Part shown: piece by piece, positions 16,901 to 25,555 of the stretch
Numbering within the stretch: position 1 is the stretch's first letter
How the letters are laid out: each line of letters begins with the position of its first letter
IMG/VR virus record: IMGVR_UViG_3300030333_004406
Location: 1 to 53,451 of that record
Length of the DNA: 53,451 bases
Source: a virus
Direction: 5' to 3' (one strand)
Program-made: the position numbers and the translations under genes
Notes under the pieces: model-generated
What the model was told of the DNA's origin: nothing
Database searches by the model: none
The model's input: only the letters and a program-made list of their open reading frames with translations

Positions 16901-19900
16901 TTAGCCTGTTCTAGTATTTGACCATATCTTTTAGGAAGTATCTTATTCATGTAAGCTCCAAATGGAATATGCTTCTTATTAACTTCAACCTCCCAAGTTC
17001 TAATTAACTCTCCTAGTTCAGCCATATATCCAGATTGGAAATCTTCATACGAAACTTTCTTTCCTGCTTCTAACTCTATTGTCTCTCCTCTCACCGCAGC
17101 TTTTTTAGATAAAGCAGAAACCAATCTCATGTTATTTAGCATTAACGCTTCTGATATAGGTGTAGTTCTAGGCTTAGAATACATTAATTCACCAGCAGAG
17201 TTCTTTTGATGCACCAGTTGACCAGCTTCGTTAAACTCCATTATAGGATGTTCCCACATTACAGTTGCTTGATCTTTAGCTTGCTTTAACGTAATCTTAT
17301 TATTGGGATTAGCCTTATTGTAACCATCTCTAAACTCATAAATAGCATCAGTTATCTTATTGTTTCCTTCAACAATATCTAATGTTGTTCTTTTTATATT
17401 AGGATTTGTACCTTCTAATTCGTTTATAAGATCTCTTCTAAACGCTGAACTAGATGATCTACCATCTCTACTTTCTACATTTACCCATTTAGCTTGCTTA
17501 GCGGCTGAACTCTTGAGAGCACTTTTAACAGCCACTGTCATACCACCACCATACCCAGGAGTGTTGATATCTTCAATTACTCTTAATATATCTTCAGCAG
17601 CCTTTCTACTATCTTTACCATTTATTTCTAAACCATAAGCATCTTTAAACATAGGTAGCTTAGTAATCATTCCTTGAAACATGTTTGTAAATTCACGTTT
17701 CATAGTATATTCTCTACCTTTTATTATACCATCTTTTAGTAAAGAACCAAACACAGTTATATACTCATCATAATAATCCTCTTTCTTTTTCTCTATAGGT
17801 TTTTTAGTTTTAGGATCAATTTTATTTACCCACTCTAGTTTATTTGTTTTAGGATTAACAATTAACTCTTGTTCATATTTATAGTTAAGCTCTATTGCTG
17901 ATTCTAATTCTTTAAAATCTTTTTTACTAATACGCTCAACTAATCTTTTAAACGCATCAACTATCTCTATTCCCTCTTTACTCACCCTGATACCAGGAGT
18001 ACCGTCTTTCTTAACATACTCCTCCATTATATGTCCCCATATAGCTTCGTGACCTATCTCGTGACCACCAGCTCCAAGTGTTTTATATTTTACGGCAAGT
18101 GTAGGACTTATAATTATTGTTTTCTTTCCATTTTCACCTGTGATAATAAAAGCTTCACCCTCTCCCTCTATATTGTGTTTCTTTTTTAATGCTTCGTATT
18201 CTTTTAAATCTTCAACTACTTTAAAGTTTTCAATATTTTTAATATCTTTTGTGTGGGCTTTATCTATAATAAGTTGATCTTTTACTCTTCTATTATATTC
18301 TTTTACTAACTTTTCTTTTATTTCCTTTTCTTTTCCTTCTAGTTCTTTTAGTTTTAATTTTAGATTTTTTAAGTGAGACTCTCTAGCACTAAAACCATCT
18401 ACTGAATAGCCTTTCTTTTTATTACTATTTTTTATGTTTTTTATTTGTTTCTCCGCGTCTCTTATTTTTTGTTCTATTTGAGCTATTTCAAATTGATTCT
18501 GTAAAAAATCTTCTCTTAGTTTGTGTTTTTCTCTACCAAATATTTTTCTTAATTTAAACTCATTTACCTTATTAACTCTCCACAAGTTCATTATGCTTAT
18601 TTTCTGGTCGGTAGTCAACCTTCTTTCTTGCATATAATTTTCTAGTGTTTCAAGATCCATTTCAGCTAATAACCGTAGTTTAGCCGGAGTTAAAGGACCG
18701 TGTATCATATCGATAACATCGTATTGTCTTCGTAGCTCTTTTTGATATTCTTTAGATGAGATTCTCTTAGCATTATCTTGAGCCCAAATAAGTTTATTTC
18801 TTATTAATAATTCTCTTCTAGCTTCTTCTATCTTTGCAATCTCCTTGTTTAAATCTTTTCTTTTATTTTTATCTTTTGTTTTATTTAATTTGTTTTTTAA
18901 TTTATTAATCTTTTTATCAGCAGCTTGATTAATGTCCCTTTCTCTGTATGTATCGTTTTTTCTTTTATTTTTTTGTATACCTAAACTCTCAGCATACTTT
19001 TTTGTTAAAGGAGTATCACGGTTAGCTCTTAGTATATCTTTAGCGTAAGACTTCCATAATCCACTCTTCATTCCCATCATTGTCATACCTAAGAATACGG
19101 ATATAAAGTTATCCCAACCTTTACTACCCAATAAAGATATCTCCTCCCATTCCGCAGCCCACTCCTTGTATCTATCTGAATTAGGATCTAAGTTTTTTAT
19201 AGAATCCGGCATCCAATCGTGATTAACCCATTCTCCAGAAGCAAAATCTTTTCTCATTTGGTCTGCTGTGGAAGCGAACTGTAGCAATCCAGCAGCTGTA
19301 GCACCATGTCCTACCTTGTCTCCAACCCATTTCATAACTTCTTTACCCGGAACGTATTTGTGTGTTGTCTTTTGAGCGTATAATTTTTGACTCCATTTGC
19401 CACCTCCAGTAGCTTTTATATACAACCATCCTAATGGATTAGGTCTTTCTCTACCACCGATTTTCCAAGTTTTACTTGCTATACTTTTATTTATCGCATT
19501 ACTTAACCCTGGTCTTAAAATGCTTCCCCACACTCCACCACCAATACCCATAAACATTGGAAACGCATAATTAAAATGAGTTTCACCAGTTTCTCTATCT
19601 GTATGTAAAGTATGAGATTCCATTCCACCAAACTCTAATTGCTCAGCGGCAGCCCATTCTATTGGCGTTACTATAGCAGGTGCAACAATTGTATTAATAA
19701 CTTTATTAAGTCCTTTTGATTGTTGGATTTTTTTAGCTTTTTTTGCTACGTTTTTACCAAGTTTACCAGACCTAAATGGTTTTAAACCAATTCTTTTTAT
19801 AGCGTGTAGCATGCTTTGAGTTCTCTTAGTCATCGATACGACGGTTTTTGTACCAGTCATAGCAACACCAGCTAAGTTAAAGCAATATATTTCAGCAACA

Positions 19901-22900
19901 AGAGGGGCTAATCCACTAACAACATCATTGGTTAAATCTGTCATGTGTCTGTAAGCGTTGTCAGTCCAAAAAGCTTCTCCCCAATTACTATCACCTTGTC
20001 GACGGTCTTGTGTTCTAACAAATTGTTTTTGCTTTATTAGTTCTTGCCAAACATCTCTTTCATCACTTAAGCTATACTCACCCCCATCAGTTGTTACCCA
20101 ATCATCTCTAAAAAAAGCTTGAGTAAGACTATTGACACCATTTGTGAGTATGCTTTCTCTGTACATGTCGTATGGGTCGACATTTAAATTAATAGCTTTA
20201 TTCAAAAGCCTGAATCTAATCATAGCATCATTCAATGCTTTACCCTCATATGAATTACCACCAACTTTAGTAAACACATCAGATCCATCACCTGCTATAT
20301 CATATGGTGAACCCGTTTCAATTATCGTTTCTATTTGTTTTACTACACTCTCCCAGCTTTCAGATGGTATATCAGCGATATCACCTCTTTCAAACGCATC
20401 TTCCCACCAAGGGTATTCGCTAGAAACTTGATCAAGATTATTGTAAACTAATTTAGATAGATATCTAACATCACCCGCTGCCTCTAGTAAAGCTAGATAT
20501 AATTCATCTTGGTCATTTTCGGTGGCCACTTGTAGTATAGCATCTTCGTCGTAACTTATATCATATGCCATTGTTTTACCCGTTGGTTCTCCATCTTTTC
20601 CAACTTCCATTAACATAGGATTTTCTTCAGACGAATTAGGATCAAGAACCCATTGTCTACTATAAGCTATGAAATTACCATTTTTATCTAAAAGATCTTT
20701 AATGTTATTTTTAGAAACAAAGTTATCTCTATCTTTTTTTAAGATTGCTAATCTTTTTTCTTTCTCTTCTTTGCTAAGAGTTATTAACTCGTTTTTTGTG
20801 ATTACGTTATCATCATTTAAATCAACCCAATCTTTTCCAGTTTCATTTATGAACTCTATTCTCTTACGATACTCCCATAGTTTTCTAGGTTCTCGTTTCA
20901 TTACCCTAGCGGTATACTCAACGTTTTGATCTTTAAACTTATTAAAACCATCTTGGTGTCGTTCTTGTTTATTTGCTATGTTACTATCAGCAAGTTCTTC
21001 TAGTATCATAACTTGCTCATCTAACTTGTTTTCAGCGTGCACCATTCCAAAGGCAGGATCAGTAAGTGCCATCCTATTTTTATACGAGTATGTGTATGGA
21101 ACCATGTGTTTTTCTGCCACTCCATCTCCATTTAAATCATATTCAAAAACTCTAAAACCGTAGTTCTCTATAACATGTTCATCATCGTGTATTATATTTG
21201 TAAACCATGCACGGCTAAAAGCCCAATCGTGTCCACCTACTTCTTTTTCCTCAGTCCACTCAGGTGTAGGTTCTGCTTCTGGATCTAACTCCGTGTCAGC
21301 AGCAATACTCCTCCTATATATTCTAGCTCCAGAACCTGTTAAATCTGAACCTAAATCTAAACCCTGTAATGAGTTAAGTTGGTTATAAAATGTACCTTCA
21401 TTTATAGCACTTCTACCAGCAGAAGCGGCAGCTAGTAAATCTGGATTATCTTTATATTGTTGTCTCTCAAACTCTTGCCAAGCTCTTTTAAATTTTGGAT
21501 TTAATTCTAATTGAATATGAAACTTAATAGCTTCTAAGGTCATAGGATCTAATGTAGCTTTTGATCTAACGTTTGTAGTTAAATCAAATCTAGTACCCAC
21601 TCTTTGATTACCTATTTTCACTCTTATTCCATCATATTGTTTAAATAAACCAGTATTAGCTTTCTCGAATGTTATAAAAGACTCCATACCGTTTACCGCG
21701 AATTGAGTGTCAAAGTATTGCTGATATTGATCAACGACAGTTTCAGATAAACTACTTAATTGACCATCACTATAATTCCCATCTTCTATTAAATGAGAAC
21801 TTAAATCAATATCTGGAAATGCTTCTTGAAAAATTTGAATTTGTTCACCACGAGATTTGTTTAATCTATCTGAAGAATCTCCCATTCTACCAACGTCATC
21901 TCCTGCACTTATGTAGCTACCTGGCGTATTAAACGCACCTCTTCCTTCACCATGACTAAGTTCTAGTCCATTCATGTCTAAGAACTGGAAGTTTTCAGGC
22001 AACTTATACTTATCTTCAATAGCATCATCCTCCATTGTACTAATCATAGATTCTACTCCTAACACGTGTCTCATAGTCCAAGCTACACCATCGTTAAATA
22101 CTTTTTTCGCACCATCTGGATCAGCCATGTAAGCGATCATTGGGTGTGTTCGCGCTATTGGAGCAATGTTATCATAAACTTTTTTAGCAATCCATCTTTG
22201 AGGAATAAAAAATTCATGACCAAAAAAACTACCCCATGAAGGATCATTAAGTTTGAAATCCATAGTTGAAGGCATAAACTCTTCTACTGCTGCAACATGA
22301 TTTTTAAAGTAATCGGGATCTTCCATTATACCTGGTAGTTGCTCCGCGCTCCACCTTAGCCATTCATCCGTGTTAACCACAAGTCTACCATCTGGTAGTC
22401 TTTCATTACTAAATACAGAAGTGGGCCATAAGTGACCCTTGTTATTTAAGTAATCGTATGTTTCTAATTGTGTTTGAGTGTAATTAACTAGGGATTCATC
22501 GCTCGGATCAATATTATAAGTCGCTTCTCCGTCAAGGACTTCTTTAAGAAAGTTTTTGGATTTTTCCGATTTATTATCAAACAGTGAATATACATCTAAA
22601 GTGTCTAGATCTTTGGTTTGAGAACCATCTGTTTTAGATATCGAATGTGATTTTGGTAATGGAGTTATGCTCATAGCATACTCAGTATTTTTATCTGTCG
22701 CTACTGACGCCTCAGGCATTGACAGGGTGGGCTCTGTATCTATTTCTGTTTCTTGAATATGTCTATTCTCTACTTTACCAGTGCTCACGTCAACCTTAAA
22801 CTCATCATTACCAATATGAGTTAAAGTGGGATTATTATCCTTATATTTTTTTAAAAATTCTTCTTTTTTTTCTTGAGTGACTTCAATAGTCCTCGTTCTA

Positions 22901-22935
22901 CCATCTTTTTGAATGGTATAAAATTCGTTTGCCAT
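10999..22935 (-). CDS. Giant polyvalent virion protein: zincin motif, kinase nested in HAD phosphatase, tandem Cys3His tail
   Basis: This 3978-residue protein is the last of a run of internal-virion-type genes and is probably packaged and ejected with DNA. Seen in order: a long N-terminal region; hydrophobic helices near 1005-1030; Lys/Glu coiled coils at about 1330-1560; HEIGHEAIWGH with H1625, E1626, H1629 (zincin metallopeptidase signature); a HAD motif FDFDDT (D2836, D2838); a P-loop AGGAGSGKS (K2876) with VVDGTGAS (D2951), as in zeta-toxin and polynucleotide-kinase-like enzymes; HAD motif II FVLTARP (T3114) and motif IV YFVDD (D3170, D3171). The kinase thus lies inside the HAD domain. 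A region with EETQQSSRPDLISQQQAG and ILPWHNTPMQ matches large polyvalent-protein domains I recognise. The end has two Cys3His units (from C3905). Polyvalent phage proteins are known to carry such effector domains. Substrates are unknown. No RNA polymerase DxDxD motif was seen. Confidence 0.7.
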   Translation of the reverse strand: MANEFYTIQKDGRTRTIEVTQEKKEEFLKKYKDNNPTLTHIGNDEFKVDVSTGKVENRHIQETEIDTEPTLSMPEASVATDKNTEYAMSITPLPKSHSISKTDGSQTKDLDTLDVYSLFDNKSEKSKNFLKEVLDGEATYNIDPSDESLVNYTQTQLETYDYLNNKGHLWPTSVFSNERLPDGRLVVNTDEWLRWSAEQLPGIMEDPDYFKNHVAAVEEFMPSTMDFKLNDPSWGSFFGHEFFIPQRWIAKKVYDNIAPIARTHPMIAYMADPDGAKKVFNDGVAWTMRHVLGVESMISTMEDDAIEDKYKLPENFQFLDMNGLELSHGEGRGAFNTPGSYISAGDDVGRMGDSSDRLNKSRGEQIQIFQEAFPDIDLSSHLIEDGNYSDGQLSSLSETVVDQYQQYFDTQFAVNGMESFITFEKANTGLFKQYDGIRVKIGNQRVGTRFDLTTNVRSKATLDPMTLEAIKFHIQLELNPKFKRAWQEFERQQYKDNPDLLAAASAGRSAINEGTFYNQLNSLQGLDLGSDLTGSGARIYRRSIAADTELDPEAEPTPEWTEEKEVGGHDWAFSRAWFTNIIHDDEHVIENYGFRVFEYDLNGDGVAEKHMVPYTYSYKNRMALTDPAFGMVHAENKLDEQVMILEELADSNIANKQERHQDGFNKFKDQNVEYTARVMKREPRKLWEYRKRIEFINETGKDWVDLNDDNVITKNELITLSKEEKEKRLAILKKDRDNFVSKNNIKDLLDKNGNFIAYSRQWVLDPNSSEENPMLMEVGKDGEPTGKTMAYDISYDEDAILQVATENDQDELYLALLEAAGDVRYLSKLVYNNLDQVSSEYPWWEDAFERGDIADIPSESWESVVKQIETIIETGSPYDIAGDGSDVFTKVGGNSYEGKALNDAMIRFRLLNKAINLNVDPYDMYRESILTNGVNSLTQAFFRDDWVTTDGGEYSLSDERDVWQELIKQKQFVRTQDRRQGDSNWGEAFWTDNAYRHMTDLTNDVVSGLAPLVAEIYCFNLAGVAMTGTKTVVSMTKRTQSMLHAIKRIGLKPFRSGKLGKNVAKKAKKIQQSKGLNKVINTIVAPAIVTPIEWAAAEQLEFGGMESHTLHTDRETGETHFNYAFPMFMGIGGGVWGSILRPGLSNAINKSIASKTWKIGGRERPNPLGWLYIKATGGGKWSQKLYAQKTTHKYVPGKEVMKWVGDKVGHGATAAGLLQFASTADQMRKDFASGEWVNHDWMPDSIKNLDPNSDRYKEWAAEWEEISLLGSKGWDNFISVFLGMTMMGMKSGLWKSYAKDILRANRDTPLTKKYAESLGIQKNKRKNDTYRERDINQAADKKINKLKNKLNKTKDKNKRKDLNKEIAKIEEARRELLIRNKLIWAQDNAKRISSKEYQKELRRQYDVIDMIHGPLTPAKLRLLAEMDLETLENYMQERRLTTDQKISIMNLWRVNKVNEFKLRKIFGREKHKLREDFLQNQFEIAQIEQKIRDAEKQIKNIKNSNKKKGYSVDGFSARESHLKNLKLKLKELEGKEKEIKEKLVKEYNRRVKDQLIIDKAHTKDIKNIENFKVVEDLKEYEALKKKHNIEGEGEAFIITGENGKKTIIISPTLAVKYKTLGAGGHEIGHEAIWGHIMEEYVKKDGTPGIRVSKEGIEIVDAFKRLVERISKKDFKELESAIELNYKYEQELIVNPKTNKLEWVNKIDPKTKKPIEKKKEDYYDEYITVFGSLLKDGIIKGREYTMKREFTNMFQGMITKLPMFKDAYGLEINGKDSRKAAEDILRVIEDINTPGYGGGMTVAVKSALKSSAAKQAKWVNVESRDGRSSSSAFRRDLINELEGTNPNIKRTTLDIVEGNNKITDAIYEFRDGYNKANPNNKITLKQAKDQATVMWEHPIMEFNEAGQLVHQKNSAGELMYSKPRTTPISEALMLNNMRLVSALSKKAAVRGETIELEAGKKVSYEDFQSGYMAELGELIRTWEVEVNKKHIPFGAYMNKILPKRYGQILEQAKGAQPIEGALGSITDATGKTIDVIDQGPGIEGTIDVRDATAKKVNEIITSELLRKVIPASGKMSIEFKKNLESAVADAISTTKGDITKQQYYDKIYKAVEKVMRTYSKEITGSAADVPRFIEQNGALIFKSFDVKMLLDMQSQMKGELLKGVEKPFVRVVKRLTTIEDINRHINLPESHPHKLPPSARFKSEAGVAIYEKQSIEKALPYLIQYFSLTSSTKYTRATKLADNITKTLTKDAFMEIRQREAVEEKRKEIKEADANDMIKNELELMSLEIGRSMGQRLSSSKRGFEELEYTDITEAGELLRKFYKKGMEEVVEFINGEWHVIGGTGKQPSQFTIRRAIDSWVNKGIQTEKGEYYKSAIRNSKEGEFFKEWKDQYLADGKFHKSNVDLMEKYAKEVLDITLEIGKDVLTAKQLSAFWNVVGFHNRLLDAAKIKNSTGKPGPYEKLFRKCKSEINKLKSDPKLKKIVENVELMNKSFGLFKRIDEIQRMNIKVEGKDGKLELLKELEPRIEKANAANIELHKILVKNLILAVKNNKISGTAVMHMMQGQTNLIAGFRALSRLDMIDLKDGSQAVYRYKKDGKWVYTNDTGPGFFVKGEYTNAKGEIKQGRNGEVNMENPLLKDAIRFYQNQGVSVTKAGKETGGGQYLPSGKPNQNWRKLTKQEAFEIAVENLLTKGEHLGPSSNTNLAIVKLMSDVYTGKVSIESIDMELDRVLEGHSQFYTSKFVADIIDLGGKTNNTNFHRIKLLDKYGFGKYINSIYSPGGKSYQEIMITKETNKWKLDNLRKAIEFKGRHKQNESLAQTTRNSISGKRRGMSTFDFDDTMAYTKSGVRTTVPNTDGLPKPSRKVIFLAGGAGSGKSNVVKKLGLEEQGFKIVNQDISLEWLKKNHGLPENMRELTKEQRSILGKLGHQARGIAKRKMMKFQGNADGIVVDGTGASKKNMEKLVNEFKDKGYDVSMLFVETTLKTALARNAARKERSLLDIIVRKNHESVQGNKLDFKNLFGERFMEIKTDNLTMESPMPMELVSKMNDFVRSYEKLRLDAAEFAAQGDAILKKGGKFDFSEFEQVVEGTEGPYLQKAIERAKKFGTKDLFVLTARPVESAKAIQEFLKSQGLDISIENITGLANSSANAKAKWMLEKFAEGYNDMYFVDDALPNVEAVKKVLDQLDVKSKVVQAKARFSNSMNRNFNEILERQSKLPADKIVSLQEAKLMGRGKGRFDYFVPPSAEDFKGLIYKMLGKGRQGDADMKFFKKALMDPFAKSTRDLTIVKQKMSEEYKTLKKQYKKDFDLNENVEGTIHTKDAAVRAYLWEKAGFEVPGISKVELEMLTSHVKNNPNLMAFAESLSAITRLKEGYSAPSEYWMVESIASDLNFMVGQGGRKNFFAEWIENKNIIFSKDNLNKIEAIHGKYYREALENILWRMETGRNRMTNTGDSITNNWYDWINGSVGATMFWNVRSAMLQTISTVNFTNHMENNIFAQAKAFANQKQFWKDFAFIMNSPMLKQRRAGLQIDVSANELTNVFEKSGKNPKAILQWLLQKGFTPTRIADSFAIAFGGAPYYRNRINMYLKQGLSEAKAKEKAWLDFQEIAEETQQSSRPDLISQQQAGPLGRIILPWHNTPMQMTRLMKKALSDLVNRRRTEGHKTQWQSDRANISRILYYGAMQNLWFYTLQSGLGWLLFGSDQEEMIEKKELQVVNGAFDTLLRGTGIYGASVSTLKNVILQYRKEMAKDWGKDDFGNVVIEAINLSPPIGAKARKLYGAHKTWHYNEGVSGELGFRIENPNIHATANVIEALFNVPLARLVNKANNLEEAISGDHYWWQRAAMTLGWNRWNVGARDEELDIAKEKAYEKRKIENQIKREKEKEEQKKQEIEEKKSQGLLHKRCGATNSKGKRCSIMVWVKKGKAARCGYHTSYKPNEGSDRDNDGIKEYQCKATTSSGNRCKNRTEHKSKKCYAHR

Positions 22936-22958
22936 ACTGTATCGTTAGTTACCCGTTA

Positions 22959-24350
22959 TTATTTATTTTTATTTTTTTTAGCTCCCTCAATTAGTTCTTC
23001 AACTGTTATACCCATTTGTTCAGCTATTTCAGCTAAGCCGGCCATTTGGCTTGCGCTGAGGTTATCTAAATCAACGTCTGAGTTCTCATCAGTCCAAATA
23101 GAATTGGCACTTGAAGTAGTCTCTTGATTAGCAGCATCTGGAAAATATCCATCTAATTTTTCTATTGCTGATTTGTATTTTTCATCTTTAGTTAGATCAA
23201 TCCAGTTACCATCAGTGTTCTTTTTTCTAGTATGCCACTTACCCTCAATCATTTTATAATCCCAAGTTTTATCTCCTGGTATTTCATATACACCTTCGTT
23301 ATTAGGTTCTCCAGTTGTAGTTGGTCGATGTTGTGAATTTTGATTTATAGAGTTAGTAACATTTTCATTATTACCAGCATTATAATTATCATCGATCCAA
23401 TTTCTCTCAAGATGATTAGTAACATAAGTTGTTAAATACTTCTTGCCTAATCTTTCATTTTTCAACAATTCATCTGCTATGATAGCTGCATCTTCTATAG
23501 TAATTGGAGTATCTGGCGTTGGATCTTTTATATTCCTTTCATTGATACCAAGTTCTTCATACGTGTTATTTGATATCATTTCTATTAAATCAGTTTTAAA
23601 TGTTCTACCAGGTATTAATATATCCGCATCATTAACCATTGATTTGTAATTACCTTTTCCAACAACCTGGCTTTCTATATTTCTATAGTTTTGATCATAT
23701 TGAAATATACCATTATCATTTGGTAAAGATGCATCCGCACCATTAGCAGATCCATTTGCTAGTGTGCTAACTAAATTTTGTGTAGCTCCGTCTCTTTGGT
23801 TTTCTTTTAGCTTGGCAGCCATATCTACCGTGGATATCATAACCTTATTGCCATCATCATCTAAAACCTCATATTCATATTCTTCTGTCTCCTCATTCCA
23901 AGTTGGGCCACCCTCTAGTGCATTTAAGTAAGACTCACCTTGATCACTACCCATCCAATTCTCACTTAGACCAGTCTCACTGTTCTTAGCAAGATTTGCA
24001 AGTTGTTTTTTTAATTCATTATACTTATCGCTTTCAACCTTTTCAGTTTGCAACTCCCTCATTAACATTTCTCGATCTTTCTTTCCAGCCCATATAAATT
24101 GATTTCTCCTCCTGTTCAATCTTTTTCTTAATTTCTCATATTCGTGATGAGGTATATTGCCCTCTTTTCTACCCAACTCCCAATCAGCAAACTTTTGAAA
24201 TCTTGCGTTTCTCTCTTGTACTACCGCGCTAATAGCTTTTGCTGTCGAGTCACTTATACTCATCAAGCCAGCTGCTGCACCTAAACCATAACCAGCTATA
24301 TTACCACCGGCTGCCGCATAAGCTCCTGATATTAAATTTCCATTTGCCAT
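22959..24350 (-). CDS. Internal virion-type protein, 463 aa
   Basis: The N-terminus is a small, Ala/Gly-rich hydrophobic stretch (LISGAYAAAGGNIAGYGLGA) that could insert into a membrane, followed by a strongly charged helical region (about 40-120, with HHEYEKLRKRLNRRRNQF) and a loose Asn/Asp/Thr-rich second half. The last 30 residues are predicted helical (SASQMAGLAEIAEQMGITVE). It lies between a similar Ala-rich internal protein and the giant protein. This order (two medium internal proteins, then a huge one) matches the ejected core proteins of T7-like podoviruses. No lysozyme motif was seen. The role as an ejected or core protein is inferred from composition and position. Confidence 0.55.
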   Translation of the reverse strand: MANGNLISGAYAAAGGNIAGYGLGAAAGLMSISDSTAKAISAVVQERNARFQKFADWELGRKEGNIPHHEYEKLRKRLNRRRNQFIWAGKKDREMLMRELQTEKVESDKYNELKKQLANLAKNSETGLSENWMGSDQGESYLNALEGGPTWNEETEEYEYEVLDDDGNKVMISTVDMAAKLKENQRDGATQNLVSTLANGSANGADASLPNDNGIFQYDQNYRNIESQVVGKGNYKSMVNDADILIPGRTFKTDLIEMISNNTYEELGINERNIKDPTPDTPITIEDAAIIADELLKNERLGKKYLTTYVTNHLERNWIDDNYNAGNNENVTNSINQNSQHRPTTTGEPNNEGVYEIPGDKTWDYKMIEGKWHTRKKNTDGNWIDLTKDEKYKSAIEKLDGYFPDAANQETTSSANSIWTDENSDVDLDNLSASQMAGLAEIAEQMGITVEELIEGAKKNKNK

Positions 24351-24368
24351 ATTATTTATTTTATATTA

Positions 24369-25034
24369 TTAACCTGTTGGTGCTTTTGCCAACCCAGGTA
24401 TCATGCTTGTTATGTTACTAACTGTTCCAGATATTGCTTGCCACTTAGCTTGATTAGCAGCTTGAGCTTGTTGCATGTATGCTGCTGTTTCTTGTTGAGA
24501 CATGCCAAGTAATGTAGATTGTTTGTTTAACTCCATTTGTCTAGATTGCATTTCGCCTTGTCTTTCTAACTGCTGTATTCTACCGGCCTCTTGTCTTTCT
24601 AGTTGTTGATTTCTAGCTTCTTGAGCACCAATATCAGCTGCTGCTTTTTGAGATGCTAATTGACCTTGTTGAGCAAGTGTTTGTGCCAGCGCAGCTATAC
24701 CACTACTACCAGCTGCTCCTCTTAATCCACCTAGTATATTTGCTTGACTTTGAGAGAAAGTTTGTTTTTGAAAATCAGCAGCTTTTTGATTTATAGTTAA
24801 ATCTTCCATTGTGTTCTCCATATTGAGAAAAGGATTACTAGTATCTAAATTAGCATAGATACCCTTTAATCTATTCATTTCTGCTCTAGCCTTTCTTTCC
24901 TTTCTTTCAGCTTCACGTTTAGCTTTACCAGCGCTAATAGCACCAGCAATTCCACCAATAGCGGATATTCCAGCGCCTATAGCTAAAGCCGCGGCGGGTA
25001 GTAATTTAAAAGGACTGTTTTTCTTATTTGCCAT
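24369..25034 (-). CDS. Internal virion protein, gp14-like type
   Basis: A 221-residue protein starting MANKKNSPFKLLPAAALAIG with a Gly/Ala/Ile transmembrane-like stretch (AGISAIGGIAGAISAGKAK), then a long helical region rich in Gln and Ala (QKQTFSQSQANILGGLRGAA; SQKAAADIGAQEARNQQLER; RQGEMQSRQMELNKQSTLLG). Size, N-terminal hydrophobic segment and Q/A-rich helices match T7 gp14-type ejected proteins that form the membrane channel during DNA entry. A SPFK segment near its start recalls the SFPFKKETN motif at 2823. A palindromic regulatory element (25044-25066) lies 9 bases before its start, so it may begin a separate transcript including the giant gene. Confidence 0.6.
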   Translation of the reverse strand: MANKKNSPFKLLPAAALAIGAGISAIGGIAGAISAGKAKREAERKERKARAEMNRLKGIYANLDTSNPFLNMENTMEDLTINQKAADFQKQTFSQSQANILGGLRGAAGSSGIAALAQTLAQQGQLASQKAAADIGAQEARNQQLERQEAGRIQQLERQGEMQSRQMELNKQSTLLGMSQQETAAYMQQAQAANQAKWQAISGTVSNITSMIPGLAKAPTG

Positions 25035-25043
25035 ATCTGTTTA

Positions 25044-25066
25044 ATTTTACTATAATATAGTTACAT
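25044..25066 (-). promoter_or_regulatory. 23-bp palindromic element, copy 1
   Basis: On the minus strand the core reads TAACTATAWTATAGTAAAA (W is T here), with a near-perfect dyad ACTATA-TATAGT. It lies 9 bases before the start codon of the gp14-like gene. A copy differing at one of 23 positions lies before the ring-protein gene at 35929. It may be a phage promoter or an operator. Confidence 0.5.
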
Positions 25067-25076
25067 TTTTTATTGC

Positions 25077-25544
25077 TTATTTACTACTTTCTGTTACATC
25101 GCAACTAGCGGTAAACATCTCTGCTTTTTCTATTGAATCATTTCTAAACTCAACACTAGCATAATACCCTTTTACAGAACTAGCATTAACACGGTTGTCT
25201 TTTGCAAAAAATATAAAAGAATTTGTAGTTGGAGGTTCATCATCTATAAGAAACGTATCCTCATCATCAACGGTTATTCTAACATGATTAAAAGGTGCGG
25301 TAGCCACAGTTATCGTGTTTGTTACAAGATCAGTTGATTGAGTCCCCTCGATCAACCCATTACTATCCACGTTTCGCGTTATATTACTTATAAAACCCAT
25401 GCATACTAGTCCTGTTAACCCAAATTGTCCAGCAGCGGTGCTAGTAAACCCTTCTTGAGTAACAGTTGTGTCTATATAGTAAACCGTATCACCAACTTGA
25501 GCAGACATGTTTAAATCTTGAAATGTATATTGTGTTAAAGCCAT
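25077..25544 (-). CDS. Small tail/virion protein, 155 aa
   Basis: A 155-residue beta-rich protein beginning MALTQYTFQDLNMSAQVGDT. It has VYYIDTTVTQEGFTS, LVCMGFISNITRNVD, HVRITVDDEDTF and FIFFAKDNRVNASSVKGYYA blocks. The last, FAKDNRVN-x2-x2-GYYA, is typical of small virion proteins of marine phages that I have seen encoded near nozzle proteins. No enzymatic motif was recognised. It directly follows the 641-residue tail protein (11-base gap) and precedes a regulatory palindrome. Likely a tail or neck decoration subunit. Confidence 0.55.
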   Translation of the reverse strand: MALTQYTFQDLNMSAQVGDTVYYIDTTVTQEGFTSTAAGQFGLTGLVCMGFISNITRNVDSNGLIEGTQSTDLVTNTITVATAPFNHVRITVDDEDTFLIDDEPPTTNSFIFFAKDNRVNASSVKGYYASVEFRNDSIEKAEMFTASCDVTESSK

Positions 25545-25555
25545 AGTTTTATATT

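Noticed and set aside
12461-21163. Plus-strand open frames opposite the giant gene
   Set aside because: They are shadows of the long minus-strand gene, rich in Ser/Leu/Phe as expected for the reverse of Lys/Glu-rich codons, with no operon context.
10999-22935. Virion RNA polymerase as the identity of the giant protein
   Set aside because: I found no DxDxD metal-binding motif of such polymerases; the FDFDDT site belongs with the HAD motifs.
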